The notes beneath the pieces are model-generated. The model ran no database searches and was not told the origin of the DNA. It saw only the letters and a list, made by a program, of their open reading frames with translations. A DNA stretch of 64,000 nucleotides from Desulfonatronospira thiodismutans ASO3-1 (GTDB lineage Bacteria; Desulfobacterota; Desulfovibrionia; Desulfovibrionales; Desulfonatronovibrionaceae), in assembly GCF_000174435.1 (NCBI RefSeq), contig NZ_ACJN02000001.1, positions 857,658 to 921,657 of the forward strand. Direction: 5' to 3'. Shown here piece after piece: positions 33,350 through 42,475 of the stretch (position 1 is its first letter; every line of letters starts with the position of its first letter). Made by a program: the position numbers and the translations under genes.

Positions 33350-34488
33350 TCGAAATCCTCTGCCTTGAAGCTGTACACCTCCTCAAATTCACCCTCTCTG
33401 ACCTGGACTATGGTTACCGGGCTTGTTACATCTCCATATTCGTCTATGGTTATGGGCCAGTAAAGTCCTGGATAATCGCGGATTTCAGTGAGGGCCTGCT
33501 CCAGTCCCCTGTCTCCGGAAGACTCTTCCAGGGCCAGGGCCAGAATATGTGCGGCATCATAGGCCATAGCAGCTGCAAATGATGGCTCGCTGCCGAATCT
33601 TGATCTATAGTTCTTTGCAAACTCGTAATAATCAGTTCCCAGATTTTCCTGGGATGTTGTCGTGACAAAGGTCATATTTTCCACTGTCCTGCCGCCCGCC
33701 CGCAGAAGCTCCCTGGTCATTGCCCAGCCCGAACTGAAAATATCTGGACTTAAGCCAGTGTTATCAATGGCCTGTACGAGGTTGACCGCATCCCTTCCGG
33801 ACACGGCCAGAAACAGGCCCTGCTCTGAACATAGCTGCAGGTCATCTGCAATCTGCAGCCAGTCCTGACTGCGGCTGGCATAAAGCTTTTTTCTATTTGT
33901 TACCTCGCCGCCGGCTGACTTGAATTCCTGCACAAAATGTTTTTCAAAAGAATCTGCATATATTTCGTTGTCCATATCCCTCAGGGTACACAAGGTATCT
34001 ATTTCCTTTTCATGAAACACATACCGGGCCAGGGCGATTGCGTGCTGATCGGTGCTGGGCTGGATACGGAAAAAATTGTCCTTGATGCCGCTCAGCTTCG
34101 GAGTAGAGGTTGTGGGGCTTAAAAGCACAACATCTTCTTTTGCCGCCACCGGCAGAGCGCTTATAGTCTGTTGGCTGGTCATATGCCCTATGATGGCCTG
34201 AGCTCCGGAATCAATAAGTTCTGCTGTAGCCTGGGCAGCCTCGTCGCATAAGCCTTTGTCGTTGCGCACCAGAAGTTCCATCTTCCTGCCGTCAATTCCG
34301 CCCCGGGCGTTAATTTCTTCCACGGCCAGCCTGGCTCCGTTTCGCCCATTCACCCCAAGGTCGGAATAAGGCCCTGTTAGAGGACCTGCAAAACCAACTA
34401 CCACCGGTGAACGGTTCAAGATTATTACAGCTGAGGCCAAACTAACCAGCAAAAAGGCAAGCGCCAGATACTTCAATATCCTGGGCAT
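33346..34488 (-). CDS. LivK-like periplasmic binding protein (ABC/receptor family)
   Basis: 380 residues. An N-terminal hydrophobic segment (ILKYLALAFLLVSLASAVIIL) is a signal or anchor. The body is a type I periplasmic-binding fold (VGFAGPLTGPYSDLGVNGRNGA, LLVRNDKGLCDEAAQATAELI, AIIGHMTSQQTISALPVA, LLSPTTSTPKLSG). These proteins bind branched amino acids, amides or related small molecules. No ABC permease or ATPase genes are adjacent; it is instead translationally coupled to the hybrid kinase at 30785-33349. It is therefore likely a sensory receptor subunit and not a transporter component. Confidence 0.9.
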   Translation of the reverse strand: MPRILKYLALAFLLVSLASAVIILNRSPVVVGFAGPLTGPYSDLGVNGRNGARLAVEEINARGGIDGRKMELLVRNDKGLCDEAAQATAELIDSGAQAIIGHMTSQQTISALPVAAKEDVVLLSPTTSTPKLSGIKDNFFRIQPSTDQHAIALARYVFHEKEIDTLCTLRDMDNEIYADSFEKHFVQEFKSAGGEVTNRKKLYASRSQDWLQIADDLQLCSEQGLFLAVSGRDAVNLVQAIDNTGLSPDIFSSGWAMTRELLRAGGRTVENMTFVTTTSQENLGTDYYEFAKNYRSRFGSEPSFAAAMAYDAAHILALALEESSGDRGLEQALTEIRDYPGLYWPITIDEYGDVTSPVTIVQVREGEFEEVYSFKAEDFE

Positions 34489-34532
34489 ATTCTATTCCTT
34501 GTGATTTGTTGGTGAACAATATATATTTATCA

Positions 34533-34712
34533 CGTAAGCATTCAGGGGGGCTTCAGTGGTAGTTTCTGGCACTCAAGCCTGGGGACTGTCCCCGCTATGT
34601 AATATCTGTGCAGGTTCACATAACTTCGCGTCTGTAATTTTTTTGTATTTGTACGGAAAAGGTGTCGCGGGGACTGTCCCCGGGCAGATTGCGGTACCAC
34701 CTGAAAGTTTAC
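34533..34712 (-). repeat. Family E element, copy E2, with family F termini
   Basis: Two GGGGACTGTCCCC palindromes enclose GGTTCACATAACTTCGCG and GGTGTCGCG, the reverse complement of the copy at 4849-4946. The edges carry CGTAAGCATTCAGGGGGG (34533-34550) and CCTGAAAGTTTAC. The stretch 34489-34809 has no gene besides this. Confidence 0.8.
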
Positions 34713-34809
34713 TTTATCACCATATTCACCGGGATTCAAGAACTGTGGTGCACAAGCAGTCACTTTTATCCAAAGCAGCAAACAGCAAATATTCGACAAG
34801 GAGCAGACC

Positions 34810-35013
34810 ATGAGCGGTTTTTCCGGGGAAAAACTCGTAAACAGCATCAAGACGGCTGTCCTGGACAGGCAGAAGAAGCTGCAGGAAAACATGCCTGAAA
34901 TTGAAAGAAATCTTTATCATTATGCCGGGAAAATGGGTATCAAACCGGAAGATATCCAGAGAACCAGGGACAGGATAAAGGACAGAATCCACAAGGCCCG
35001 CAAAAAAGATTAG
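34810..35013 (+). CDS. Small basic helical protein of unknown function
   Basis: 67 residues, almost entirely helical and highly charged: VNSIKTAVLDRQKKLQENMP, IERNLYHYAGKMGIKPEDI and a Lys/Arg-rich end (DRIKDRIHKARKKD). Upstream, AAGGAGCAGACC gives a Shine-Dalgarno. No family recognised. It precedes the ATP-grasp gene by 38 bases on the same strand, so it may be co-transcribed with it; by composition it could bind nucleic acid or serve as an ATP-grasp substrate, but that is speculation. Confidence 0.65.
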   Translation: MSGFSGEKLVNSIKTAVLDRQKKLQENMPEIERNLYHYAGKMGIKPEDIQRTRDRIKDRIHKARKKD

Positions 35014-35051
35014 GGCTGTTTGCAACCCCCTGCCGTCATACGTGGAACACT

Positions 35052-35801
35052 ATGATAATTTATTCCTCCAGAGAGCTAAGAGAAAATTTTCACCAGCTCG
35101 GCCCTGGTGATGCCTGTGTTGGACATTTGAGTTTTTCACCCGGTGAGGAGTACAAGGTCGTGGACCTGATGCACCGGGGGATAAATTTTTATCCTTCTTT
35201 ACTGTCGGCTTTTCTCAGCCGTTCCAAAGTACTGCAGGCCGAAGTTCTGTCTCAGTTCATGCTGCCGGACACTTTCGTAGCTTATCGCAGCATTGACCTC
35301 TGCCGCAACCAGGCCGCATATACCCGGTACGGATCTGTAGTCAGCAAGAGAGACCGCAAGCACCTCGGCATGGGAGTCGGGCGCTGGTCATCCCTGGAAG
35401 AACTGCAGCGGTTAGACTCTCTGGGCGCTCTGCCCTTTCCCCTGGTTATCCAGCCTTTTCTGGAAGAAGCCAGGGATTTCAGAGTAGTCATCATCGATGA
35501 CCATGCCGAGGCCTATGAACGTATAAATCCTTACAGCTACCGCAAAAACCTGGCTCAGTGCGGTACTGCAAGTCCGGTGCACATGGATTCAACACTGCTG
35601 GCATTTTGCACCAACGTCATGCAGCGCGGCGATTTTCCATATGCCCTGCTGGACATTCTGCAAAGCCCTGCAGGAGATCTTTATCTGGCGGAAATAAGCC
35701 TCATGGGAGGACTGTCAGGTTCCTCCATCGGACACGAAGGTTTCCTCCAGCGAAAAAAGCTTTTGCAGGAAAAATTCTGCCGCCGGTTTGAAGGGCAGTA
35801 A
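35052..35801 (+). CDS. ATP-grasp (RimK-like) protein
   Basis: 249 residues. The central part (LPFPLVIQPFLEEARDFRVVIIDDHAEAYERINP) and the C-terminal YALLDILQSPAGDLYLAEISLMGG match the Mg-ATP-binding strands of RimK/GSHase-type ATP-grasp ligases; the ISLMGG segment replaces the usual EVN-x-xP. The N-terminal pre-ATP-grasp part is short. The product would join a carboxylate to an amine, thiol or peptide; the substrate is unknown. Upstream is a small helical protein, downstream (89 bases) hisH. The weak fit of the metal site leaves catalytic activity open. Confidence 0.75.
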   Translation: MIIYSSRELRENFHQLGPGDACVGHLSFSPGEEYKVVDLMHRGINFYPSLLSAFLSRSKVLQAEVLSQFMLPDTFVAYRSIDLCRNQAAYTRYGSVVSKRDRKHLGMGVGRWSSLEELQRLDSLGALPFPLVIQPFLEEARDFRVVIIDDHAEAYERINPYSYRKNLAQCGTASPVHMDSTLLAFCTNVMQRGDFPYALLDILQSPAGDLYLAEISLMGGLSGSSIGHEGFLQRKKLLQEKFCRRFEGQ

Positions 35802-35826
35802 TTCTTTCTTGCGCATCCAGGGTTTT

Positions 35827-35847
35827 AAGGTTTAAACACCTTTTTTT
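35827..35847 (+). terminator. Weak intrinsic terminator
   Basis: AAGGT (35827-35831) and ACCTT (35838-35842) form a short stem followed by five T, between the ATP-grasp gene and hisH. Confidence 0.4.
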
Positions 35848-35890
35848 ATTGTATGACGAACCCTAACCATATACCCCGTGTGAGAACTCC

Positions 35891-36520
35891 ATGATTGCAA
35901 TACTCAACTACAGGGCCGGCAACCTGACCAGTGTAAAAAGAGCTCTGGACCATGAGGGCATCCCCTGCCGTATTACCGACGATGCCCAGACTCTTGCCCA
36001 GTCCCAGGGAATAATCTTTCCTGGAGTGGGTGCAGCAGGATCAGCCATGAACAACCTGCGCGAAACCGGTCTGGACAACACCCTGAAAGATCTCATATCC
36101 ATGGGAAAGCCCATGCTGGGCATCTGTCTGGGCTGCCAGATCATCCTGGATAAAAGCATGGAAAACAGCGCTACCACTCTGTCCATACTGGAAGGCAGCT
36201 GCCTGCGCTTTGATAATGAACTCATAGATGAACACGGCGACCCCATAAACATTCCCCATATGGGCTGGAACAGCGTTAACCTTGTCCAGGAGTGCGAACT
36301 TTTCCGGGATGTCCCGCAGGAAGCTGAGTTTTACTTCGTGCACAGTTACTACCCTACGCCCAGAAAGGACCTGGTAATAGGCCTTACCAACTACGGCCTT
36401 GATTTCTGTTCTGTTTTCGGGAGGCCGGGACTCTGGGCCATGCAGTTCCACCCGGAAAAAAGCGGCCGGCCCGGACTGAAAATCCTGAACAATTTTTACA
36501 GGTACTGCAGAACCACTTGA
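35891..36520 (+). CDS. hisH: Imidazole glycerol phosphate synthase, glutaminase subunit
   Basis: 209 residues. The nucleophile Cys is in LGICLGCQI near 80, and the His-Glu dyad in QFHPEKSG near 187. It releases ammonia from glutamine for HisF in histidine synthesis. The sequence is of the Desulfovibrio type ([17 protein letters not shown]). It partly overlaps the nearest long frame of hisF, whose proper start is 50 bases downstream. Confidence 0.95.
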   Translation: MIAILNYRAGNLTSVKRALDHEGIPCRITDDAQTLAQSQGIIFPGVGAAGSAMNNLRETGLDNTLKDLISMGKPMLGICLGCQIILDKSMENSATTLSILEGSCLRFDNELIDEHGDPINIPHMGWNSVNLVQECELFRDVPQEAEFYFVHSYYPTPRKDLVIGLTNYGLDFCSVFGRPGLWAMQFHPEKSGRPGLKILNNFYRYCRTT

Positions 36521-36570
36521 AAAAAAAGCTGTTCTCTAAAGCAGCTGACGCATACAATTTGAGGAAAACC

Positions 36571-37350
36571 ATGCTTAGCAAAAGAATCATTCCCTGCCTG
36601 GACGTCCGCGACGGCAAGCTCACCAAGGGCATAAAATTCAAGGGCAATGTGGAGATCGGCGACCCGGTGGAAACGGCAAGACTTTATTATGAACAGGGTG
36701 CCGACGAGATAGTTTTTTATGACATAACCGCTTCTGCCGAAGCCAGGGGCATCATGCTGCAGGTGGTGGAAAAAGTGGCTGAAACCATTTTCATACCTTT
36801 TTCCGTGGGAGGCGGCATTTCCAGCCTGGAGGACATGCGGGCCGCCCTGCTGGCCGGAGCCGAAAAGGTCTCTGTAAATTCCGCTGCCATAAAAAATCCT
36901 GCAATCATCTCCGAGGGTGCAGAAGCCTTTGGTTCCCAGTGCATAGTGGTGGGCATGGATGTCCTGCGGGTGGAAAAAAGCACGGATTGCCCCTCCGGGT
37001 ACGAAATGGTTATCCACGGGGGGCGCAAGCGCATGAACATAGATGCCCTGTGGTGGGCCAGAGAAGTGGAAAGACTAGGTGCGGGAGAGATATGCCTGAA
37101 CTCCATAGACGCCGACGGCACCAAGGACGGCTACGAACTGGACCTGACCAGGCTCATAGCCCGGAACGTGCGCATTCCTGTAATCGCCTCAGGCGGAGCG
37201 GGCAACCCGGAGCATATGACCCGGGCAGTGACCGAAGGCAGGGCGTCTGCTGCGCTCATCGCCTCCATAGTACATTACGGGGAATATACCATCCCCGGTA
37301 TAAAAGACTCAATGTATCAGGCAGGGGTAAAGGTCCGCAGGACCTGGTAA
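36571..37350 (+). CDS. hisF: Imidazole glycerol phosphate synthase, cyclase subunit
   Basis: 259 residues from the ATG at 36571, set by TTTGAGGAAAACC and by the universal start [11 protein letters not shown] with the catalytic Asp. [29 protein letters not shown] (second catalytic Asp) and [11 protein letters not shown] form the phosphate-binding barrel loops. [12 protein letters not shown] in place of the common FLDITAS is a variant also seen in Desulfovibrio HisF. Together with hisH it makes IGP and AICAR. No other his genes are present, so the pathway is split over the chromosome. Confidence 0.95.
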   Translation: MLSKRIIPCLDVRDGKLTKGIKFKGNVEIGDPVETARLYYEQGADEIVFYDITASAEARGIMLQVVEKVAETIFIPFSVGGGISSLEDMRAALLAGAEKVSVNSAAIKNPAIISEGAEAFGSQCIVVGMDVLRVEKSTDCPSGYEMVIHGGRKRMNIDALWWAREVERLGAGEICLNSIDADGTKDGYELDLTRLIARNVRIPVIASGGAGNPEHMTRAVTEGRASAALIASIVHYGEYTIPGIKDSMYQAGVKVRRTW

Positions 37351-37369
37351 GCCCGGGGACAGGTGTTTA

Positions 37370-37846
37370 TCAGGCCTGGTAGGTTCCGCTGCGGCCGCCG
37401 CTTTTGTGCACTAAGCGGCAGTCCTCGATGACTATGTCCCGCTGCACCGCCTTGCACATGTCGTATATGGTCATGCAGGCGGTCTGGGCGGCCACCAGGG
37501 CCTCCATTTCCACCCCGGTAGCAGCTGTGGTGCGGGCTTCCGCCTCCACCACTATCCGGTTTTCATCCTGCTGTACGTCAAAGCGCACATCTACATAACT
37601 GAGAAAAAGGGGATGGCAGAGGGGGATCAGTTCTCCGGTTTTCTTGGCTGCCATAATGCCGGCCAGCTTGGCCGTAACCAGCACGTCCCCCTTGGGCAGT
37701 GCCTGTTTCATTAGCATATGCATGGTTGAAGAGGCCAGTCTGACCACGCTTCTGACTACAGCCTTTCTGCCGGTCTCCTGCTTGGAGCCCACATCAACCA
37801 TTCCTACATGGCCCTGTTTGTCCACGTGCGTAAGTTCATCACCCAT
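37370..37846 (-). CDS. moaC: Cyclic pyranopterin monophosphate synthase
   Basis: 158 residues, full length. MVDVGSKQETGRKAVV, KGDVLVTAKLAGIMAAKKT, LIPLCHPLFLSYVDV, and EMEALVAAQTACMTIYDMCKA are the conserved blocks, with catalytic Lys and Asp in MCKAVQRD. It converts the radical-SAM product of MoaA to cPMP in molybdopterin synthesis. The gene follows dnaJ by 8 bases on the same strand and converges on hisF 19 bases away. No other moa genes are nearby. Confidence 0.95.
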   Translation of the reverse strand: MGDELTHVDKQGHVGMVDVGSKQETGRKAVVRSVVRLASSTMHMLMKQALPKGDVLVTAKLAGIMAAKKTGELIPLCHPLFLSYVDVRFDVQQDENRIVVEAEARTTAATGVEMEALVAAQTACMTIYDMCKAVQRDIVIEDCRLVHKSGGRSGTYQA

Positions 37847-37854
37847 AACCTGCC

Positions 37855-38958
37855 CTACTCACCCATTACTTTTTTAAAGAATCGCTTGACCTTGTGCCCG
37901 GCCTTTTCCTTTTCCAGATTTTCAAACTCCTGCAGCAGCTCTTCCTGTCTTTTGCTCAGCTTGGTAGGAGTCTTGACCTGGACCTGGACCAGAAGGTCGC
38001 CGCGCTGGGTTCCGCCGGGATACGGCAGACCCATCCCGCTTAGTTGAAAAACCTTTCCGCTCTGGGTACCTTTGGGGATCTCCATGGAAATGGGCTCATC
38101 CAGGGTCGGCACTTCCACCTTGCCCCCAAGGGCAGCCTGGACAAAGGTGATGTCCACCTGGGTGACCAGGTCCTGGCCCTGCCTCTTGAAAGTGTCGTCC
38201 TCTTCCACAAAAATGACTACATACAGATCTCCGGCAGGACCTCCGTGCTCGCCGGGCTCGCCTTCGCCGCGCAGCCTCAGGCGGCTGCCGTTATCCACTC
38301 CTGCGGGCACCCGGACCTTGATATGTTTGTTGACCTGGATGACCCCCAGACCTTTGCATTTTTTACAGGGGTTGGTAATGAGCATTCCCTGGCCCTGACA
38401 AACCGCGCAGGGCATGGCCACCCGGAAAAATCCCTGGGTGCGGTGTACCTGGCCGCTGCCTCCGCAATGCTTGCATGTCTCGGCGGAATGCCCCGGCTCA
38501 GAACCCTGGCCGGTGCAGCGATCGCACTTTTCTCTCTTGGGCAGTTCCAGGTCCACTTCAGTGCCCTTGGCTGCCTCGCGGAAAGAGACAGTCAGGTTGT
38601 AACGAAGATCAGCACCTGCTCTGGCCCTTGGACCGGAACGGCGTCCACCGAAACCGAAAAAATCCCCGAATATATCGGAAAAGGAATCAAAAATGTCGTC
38701 AGTGCTCCTGAACCCATGAAAACCGTTGCCTTCCATGCCGGCATGACCCAGGTGGTCATATCTCTGACGCTTTTCCGGGTCGCTTAATACCTCGTAGGCT
38801 TCAGATGCGTCCTTGAACATGGTTTCAGCCTCAGGATCATCCGGGTTGCGGTCAGGATGGTACTTGAAAGCCATCTTGCGGTAAGCCTTTTTAATCTCTT
38901 CCTGACTTGCTTCCCGGGAGACCCCCAGCACCTCGTAATAATCCCTCTTTTCAGCCAT
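37855..38958 (-). CDS. dnaJ: Chaperone DnaJ
   Basis: 367 residues. The J domain has the HPD motif in KYHPDRNPD near 33; a Gly/Phe segment ([19 protein letters not shown]) follows. The zinc domain has four C-x2-C-x-G-x-G repeats ([32 protein letters not shown]), then two substrate-binding domains. It is a type I Hsp40 that stimulates DnaK. No dnaK or grpE is adjacent; it sits downstream of rpoZ by two bases and upstream of moaC. Confidence 0.96.
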   Translation of the reverse strand: MAEKRDYYEVLGVSREASQEEIKKAYRKMAFKYHPDRNPDDPEAETMFKDASEAYEVLSDPEKRQRYDHLGHAGMEGNGFHGFRSTDDIFDSFSDIFGDFFGFGGRRSGPRARAGADLRYNLTVSFREAAKGTEVDLELPKREKCDRCTGQGSEPGHSAETCKHCGGSGQVHRTQGFFRVAMPCAVCQGQGMLITNPCKKCKGLGVIQVNKHIKVRVPAGVDNGSRLRLRGEGEPGEHGGPAGDLYVVIFVEEDDTFKRQGQDLVTQVDITFVQAALGGKVEVPTLDEPISMEIPKGTQSGKVFQLSGMGLPYPGGTQRGDLLVQVQVKTPTKLSKRQEELLQEFENLEKEKAGHKVKRFFKKVMGE

Positions 38959-38960
38959 GC

Positions 38961-39176
38961 CTAATCCACCTTGATTCCGGCTTTATGAATGGATTTGGAT
39001 GGGATGACCTTGCCGGCAGCAATCTCCCTCAAGCTGGTGACCACATCCTTGTTTTTGCTTTCCACGAGAGGTTTATACCCCTCCCGGTACTGCTGAATCC
39101 TTCTGACCGACATCTGCACCAGCAAAAAACGGTTGTTAACCTTTTCCAGACAATCTTCTACAGTTATTCTGGCCAT
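38961..39176 (-). CDS. rpoZ: RNA polymerase omega subunit
   Basis: 71 residues. [30 protein letters not shown] is the conserved RpoZ N terminus. It helps assemble RNA polymerase beta-prime and is part of the ppGpp site in other bacteria. GAGAGGTAGGCT lies before the ATG. It is the first gene of the rpoZ-dnaJ-moaC run. Confidence 0.92.
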   Translation of the reverse strand: MARITVEDCLEKVNNRFLLVQMSVRRIQQYREGYKPLVESKNKDVVTSLREIAAGKVIPSKSIHKAGIKVD

Positions 39177-39425
39177 AGCCTACCTCTCAATTTATATAAA
39201 AAACTAAAAATACCGTTGTAGACCTGATTCCTTGAAAACAAGCCTCTTCAGGACCCAGAAAAAATAACCCGGCCCCATCGACAAAAACGAATATAAGTAA
39301 CTGCAAAAGGGCTCCCGGGTCAAGAACAAAATCTCGCATTTTGTGCATTGCCCGCATGCAGACTTTATATTATTAGGCCCGGAATTGAAGCTGTCAATTG
39401 TTTCCGCTGGAACAAAACGCTGTCT

Positions 39426-40172
39426 ATGGGAATTAAAAAAAATCTCAACCATGCACAGAAAATATGCCTGGGCCGCTGCGGCAAACTCATGCAGCAGACA
39501 GGCATGCTGTGGCCCGGGGCCCGGGTGGGCATCGCTGTCTCCGGCGGCGTGGACAGCTGGGTTCTGGCCAGAGTTTTGATGATACGCCAGAAAATAGTGC
39601 CCTTTTATTTCGAGATCATCCTTCTGCACGTCAACCCCGGATTCGATCCTGGCAACCACCAGCCCCTGGTGGACTGGCTGGGCGCAAACCCCCTTCCCGG
39701 GCATATCCAGTCCACGGACATAGGACCCAGGGCTCACAATCCCGGCAACACCAAGTCTCCCTGCTTCCTGTGCTCGTGGAGCAGGCGCAAGGTCCTTTTT
39801 GATCTCTGCAGAAAATACAGCCTGACCCACCTGGCCCTTGGACACAATGCCGAAGACCTGGCTGCTACCTTTTTCATGAACCTTATACAGACCTCCAGAG
39901 TGGACGGACTTTCCGCCAGAGAAGAGTTTTTCCAGGGCAGTTTGACCCTGATCCGGCCTCTGCTGCTGGTGGAGAAGAAATATATCCGCAATGCAGCCCG
40001 CAGGTGGGAACTGCCTGTCTGGGAAAACCCGTGCCCCTCAGCCGGAGCCAGCAAGAGAACGGAGATGGAGGGAATGCTGGATGTGTTGTCCGGAGGAAAC
40101 AAAAAGACAAGACAGAATATATTGAATGCTTTTAAGCGCTGGCAGCTTGACTTGGCCTGTAACTTAAAATAG
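39426..40172 (+). CDS. TtcA/TilS-like tRNA-modifying ATPase
   Basis: 248 residues from the ATG at 39426; no strong Shine-Dalgarno helps to fix the start. The PP-loop SGGVDSWVLARVL near residue 38 binds ATP; the CFLCSWSRRKVLF segment supplies the paired Cys of TtcA-type Fe-S enzymes; LALGHNAEDLAATFFMNLI is the second conserved block; and ENPCPSAGASKR the third Cys region. The combination favours TtcA (2-thiocytidine at position 32) or a related thiolase over TilS. It is divergent from rpoZ with a 249-base gap. Confidence 0.82.
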   Translation: MGIKKNLNHAQKICLGRCGKLMQQTGMLWPGARVGIAVSGGVDSWVLARVLMIRQKIVPFYFEIILLHVNPGFDPGNHQPLVDWLGANPLPGHIQSTDIGPRAHNPGNTKSPCFLCSWSRRKVLFDLCRKYSLTHLALGHNAEDLAATFFMNLIQTSRVDGLSAREEFFQGSLTLIRPLLLVEKKYIRNAARRWELPVWENPCPSAGASKRTEMEGMLDVLSGGNKKTRQNILNAFKRWQLDLACNLK

Positions 40173-40283
40173 GAATTCATGAATTGTTTATCAGAATTTA
40201 CTGCTGCAAACCTTTGAAGCACATTTACAAAGGGGTAACAGTTTAGCCCTTTTTAAGGAAAGCAGGGGACATTAAGGAAAGCA

Positions 40284-40362
40284 GGGGACAGGCACCCCCG
40301 CACTTATTTTTCTAAAGGAAGATTGACAGGTTTTAAAATAAGTGCGGGGAGAGCCAGTCCCC
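40284..40362 (+). repeat. Family C REP-like element, copy C2
   Basis: Ends GGGGACAGGCAC and GAGCCAGTCCCC enclose a perfect 15-bp stem (40296-40310 with 40335-40349). A 17-base direct repeat AAGGAAAGCAGGGGACA precedes it. Confidence 0.8.
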
Positions 40363-40406
40363 ATTCCAAATGCAAATGGCTAAACTTTTACACAAAGGGA
40401 ATCAAC

Positions 40407-41309
40407 ATGCTTTTTAAAAAATACCAGTTGGTTATATTTAAAGACAAACATGGATCGTGCTCCAGTATTACATTAAGAGGCTGGGTTTTCATGTTTGCCC
40501 TTTTGCTGATCCTGGCCGTAGCCGGAACCAACGTTTACCTCTGGAAGCATTACCAGGAGTACAGGACCGTCAGTCAGCAGTTGAACCGTTCCCAGGACAC
40601 GGTCCAGTCCCAGAAAATTCAACTCACCACCCTGTTTCACAAGTTTCATGACCTTGAACAGAACCTGGAGCGGGTCCAGGAGTTCGACGACAAGCTCCGG
40701 GTCATGCTGAACCTTGAGCCTCCCAGAGAACTTAACCCCAATCCAATAGGCGGGACCAGTGAAAACACCTCCCCTTCATCGTTTCCCTTCTACCGCCAGG
40801 AGATGCTCACCAGACAGATGCACAACTTTCTGGACCAACTGAGCAAAGAAGCCCGCCTGGAAGAAATAAAACAGCAGGAGATCCTGCAGGCCCTGCATCA
40901 GCAAAAAGATCTCCTTTCCAGTACTCCTTCCATCTGGCCTGCCCAGGGATGGGTATCCTCGGATTTCGGGTATCGTTCCTCACCCTTTACCGGCCAGCGG
41001 GAATTTCATAAGGGCCTGGACATTTCAGCTCCAGAAGGTACGCCCATTTATGCTCCGGCATCAGGTAAAGTCACTTTTACCGGCAGGGACGGTGGATACG
41101 GCATAACCATGGTCATTGATCACGGCAGGGGAATTACAACCAGGTATGCCCACCTGCAGCGCTACGTAGCTGATGAAGAAACCAAGGTATCCCGGGGAGA
41201 GCTTATTGGCTACGTGGGCAACACCGGCAGAAGCACCGGCCCACACCTGCACTACGAAGTACGCCTCAACAACATGCCGGTAAACCCCAAAAGATACATT
41301 CTGAACTGA
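40407..41309 (+). CDS. Membrane-anchored M23 peptidase
   Basis: 300 residues from the ATG at 40407 (ACAAAGGGAATCAAC upstream). One membrane segment (about 29-48), a coiled coil (50-115), then a lysostaphin-type M23 domain: DFGYRSSPFTGQREFHKGLDISAPEGTPIYAP with the zinc His and Asp, and GPHLHYEVR with the second His pair. It should cut or regulate peptidoglycan cross-links in the periplasm, or be an EnvC/NlpD-like activator. All zinc ligands are present, so it is probably an active endopeptidase. It precedes the flagellar block but a 280-base repeat-containing gap separates them. Confidence 0.9.
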   Translation: MLFKKYQLVIFKDKHGSCSSITLRGWVFMFALLLILAVAGTNVYLWKHYQEYRTVSQQLNRSQDTVQSQKIQLTTLFHKFHDLEQNLERVQEFDDKLRVMLNLEPPRELNPNPIGGTSENTSPSSFPFYRQEMLTRQMHNFLDQLSKEARLEEIKQQEILQALHQQKDLLSSTPSIWPAQGWVSSDFGYRSSPFTGQREFHKGLDISAPEGTPIYAPASGKVTFTGRDGGYGITMVIDHGRGITTRYAHLQRYVADEETKVSRGELIGYVGNTGRSTGPHLHYEVRLNNMPVNPKRYILN

Positions 41310-41371
41310 CCTGATAAGTGCCCGCAATCCAGTTATCTGTTATCAGTTAATTGTTATTCAGTTTATTATGA

Positions 41372-41422
41372 CCCCAGTGAAACCCTGCTATGCAGGAAAT
41401 CCTTCGGATTTGTTTCACCTGG
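41372..41422 (+). repeat. Family D repeat, copy D8
   Basis: Outer arms CCCCAGTGAAAC (41372-41383) and GTTTCACCTGG (41412-41422), the outer G run being degraded. The inner hairpins are CCTGC-TAT-GCAGG and AAATCC-TTC-GGATTT. Confidence 0.85.
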
Positions 41423-41589
41423 CAGGCCCAGTGTATTGGAAGAATATACACGGGGATAGTCTCCTTCAATTCCGCCATTCAATTCCGCTCGCCCCTTCGC
41501 CAAGTCGCTGAAATCGCTCAAGTCGCCCCTTCGCTCCCTCGCTTCTTCCCGCTCCCCCAATCTGGCCCGTCTCTTGCTAATCAGCGGGC

Positions 41590-42378
41590 ATGGACATATT
41601 CAATTTCAACCCTGAAACCGTATTCAGCTTCTGGCTGACCTTCTTCAGAGTAAGCCTGGTGGTGTTCCTGCTGCCCTTTTTCGGGGGTGAGGCTATGCCC
41701 GTACCCATCAAGGCCGCCCTGTGCATTGTTCTATCCCTGGCCCTCTGGCCGCATCTTTCCTTTGATGCGCAATACTTCCCTGAACATCCGGCCCAGATTG
41801 CGGTCATGATTATGGGCGAACTGGTTCTGGGGCTTATCCTGGGATTGATCGTGCATTTTCTCTTCGCCGCCATCCAGACAGGGGGAGACCTCATTGCCTT
41901 TCAGATGGGCTTTAAAATGATGAACGTGGTGGACCCCCTTACCGGCCTGCAGGAGTCAATAACCACACAGTTTCTGTATATGTGCTCCATGCTGGTGTTT
42001 CTAAGCATCAACGGCCACCTGTATATGCTCATGGGCCTGACCCAGAGCTTTGACCTGATACCTCCGGGGGGGCTGTTCATCACCCCGGAGCTTATTAACC
42101 AGATCATATATTATTCCAGTCAAATTTTTGTCCTGGCCTTTAAAATTGCTTCTCCAATTATCGCCACGGTCTTCCTGGTCAACCTGGGCCTGGCGTTTAT
42201 GGCCAGAACCGCTCCCCAGATGAATGTTCTGCTTTTGGGTTTCCCCATAAAGATTGCAGTGGGACTGCTTTTTCTGAGCCTGGTTTTCCAGCTCATCAGC
42301 CTGTATGTATCCGGCTTCATCTCCGATCTGGGGGGCACCATGTATAACCTGCTGCGGGCGGCTGCCGGTCCTTCGTGA
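41590..42378 (+). CDS. fliR: Flagellar export gate protein FliR
   Basis: 262 residues with six predicted membrane segments. FNPETVFSFWLTFFRVSLVVF, GELVLGLILGLIVHFLFAAIQTGGDLIAFQMGF and IKIAVGLLFLSLVFQ are FliR/SctT landmarks. It forms the FliPQR export gate; fliP and fliQ are not in the window. A CTCG-rich simple repeat and D8 precede it, and no promoter was identified. The gene begins the run fliR-flhB-flhA-flhF-fleN-fliA. Confidence 0.92.
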   Translation: MDIFNFNPETVFSFWLTFFRVSLVVFLLPFFGGEAMPVPIKAALCIVLSLALWPHLSFDAQYFPEHPAQIAVMIMGELVLGLILGLIVHFLFAAIQTGGDLIAFQMGFKMMNVVDPLTGLQESITTQFLYMCSMLVFLSINGHLYMLMGLTQSFDLIPPGGLFITPELINQIIYYSSQIFVLAFKIASPIIATVFLVNLGLAFMARTAPQMNVLLLGFPIKIAVGLLFLSLVFQLISLYVSGFISDLGGTMYNLLRAAAGPS

Positions 42379-42475
42379 AGTAACAAGGCGGAATACATCT
42401 AATCTTCTGGTAAGTTGAAAGTTATCAGTTAATTGTTGATAGTCCAAAAAAATATTTATTATTGCAGAGTGTTAG

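Noticed and set aside
39204-39845. 213-codon frame on the minus strand before rpoZ
   Set aside because: Overlaps the TtcA-like gene with its PP-loop and Cys motifs; no domain or Shine-Dalgarno.
41465-41580. CGCTCAAGTCGCCCCTTCGCT-like satellite before fliR considered as a regulatory site
   Set aside because: Looks like a degenerate simple repeat; no palindrome or promoter spacing could be supported.
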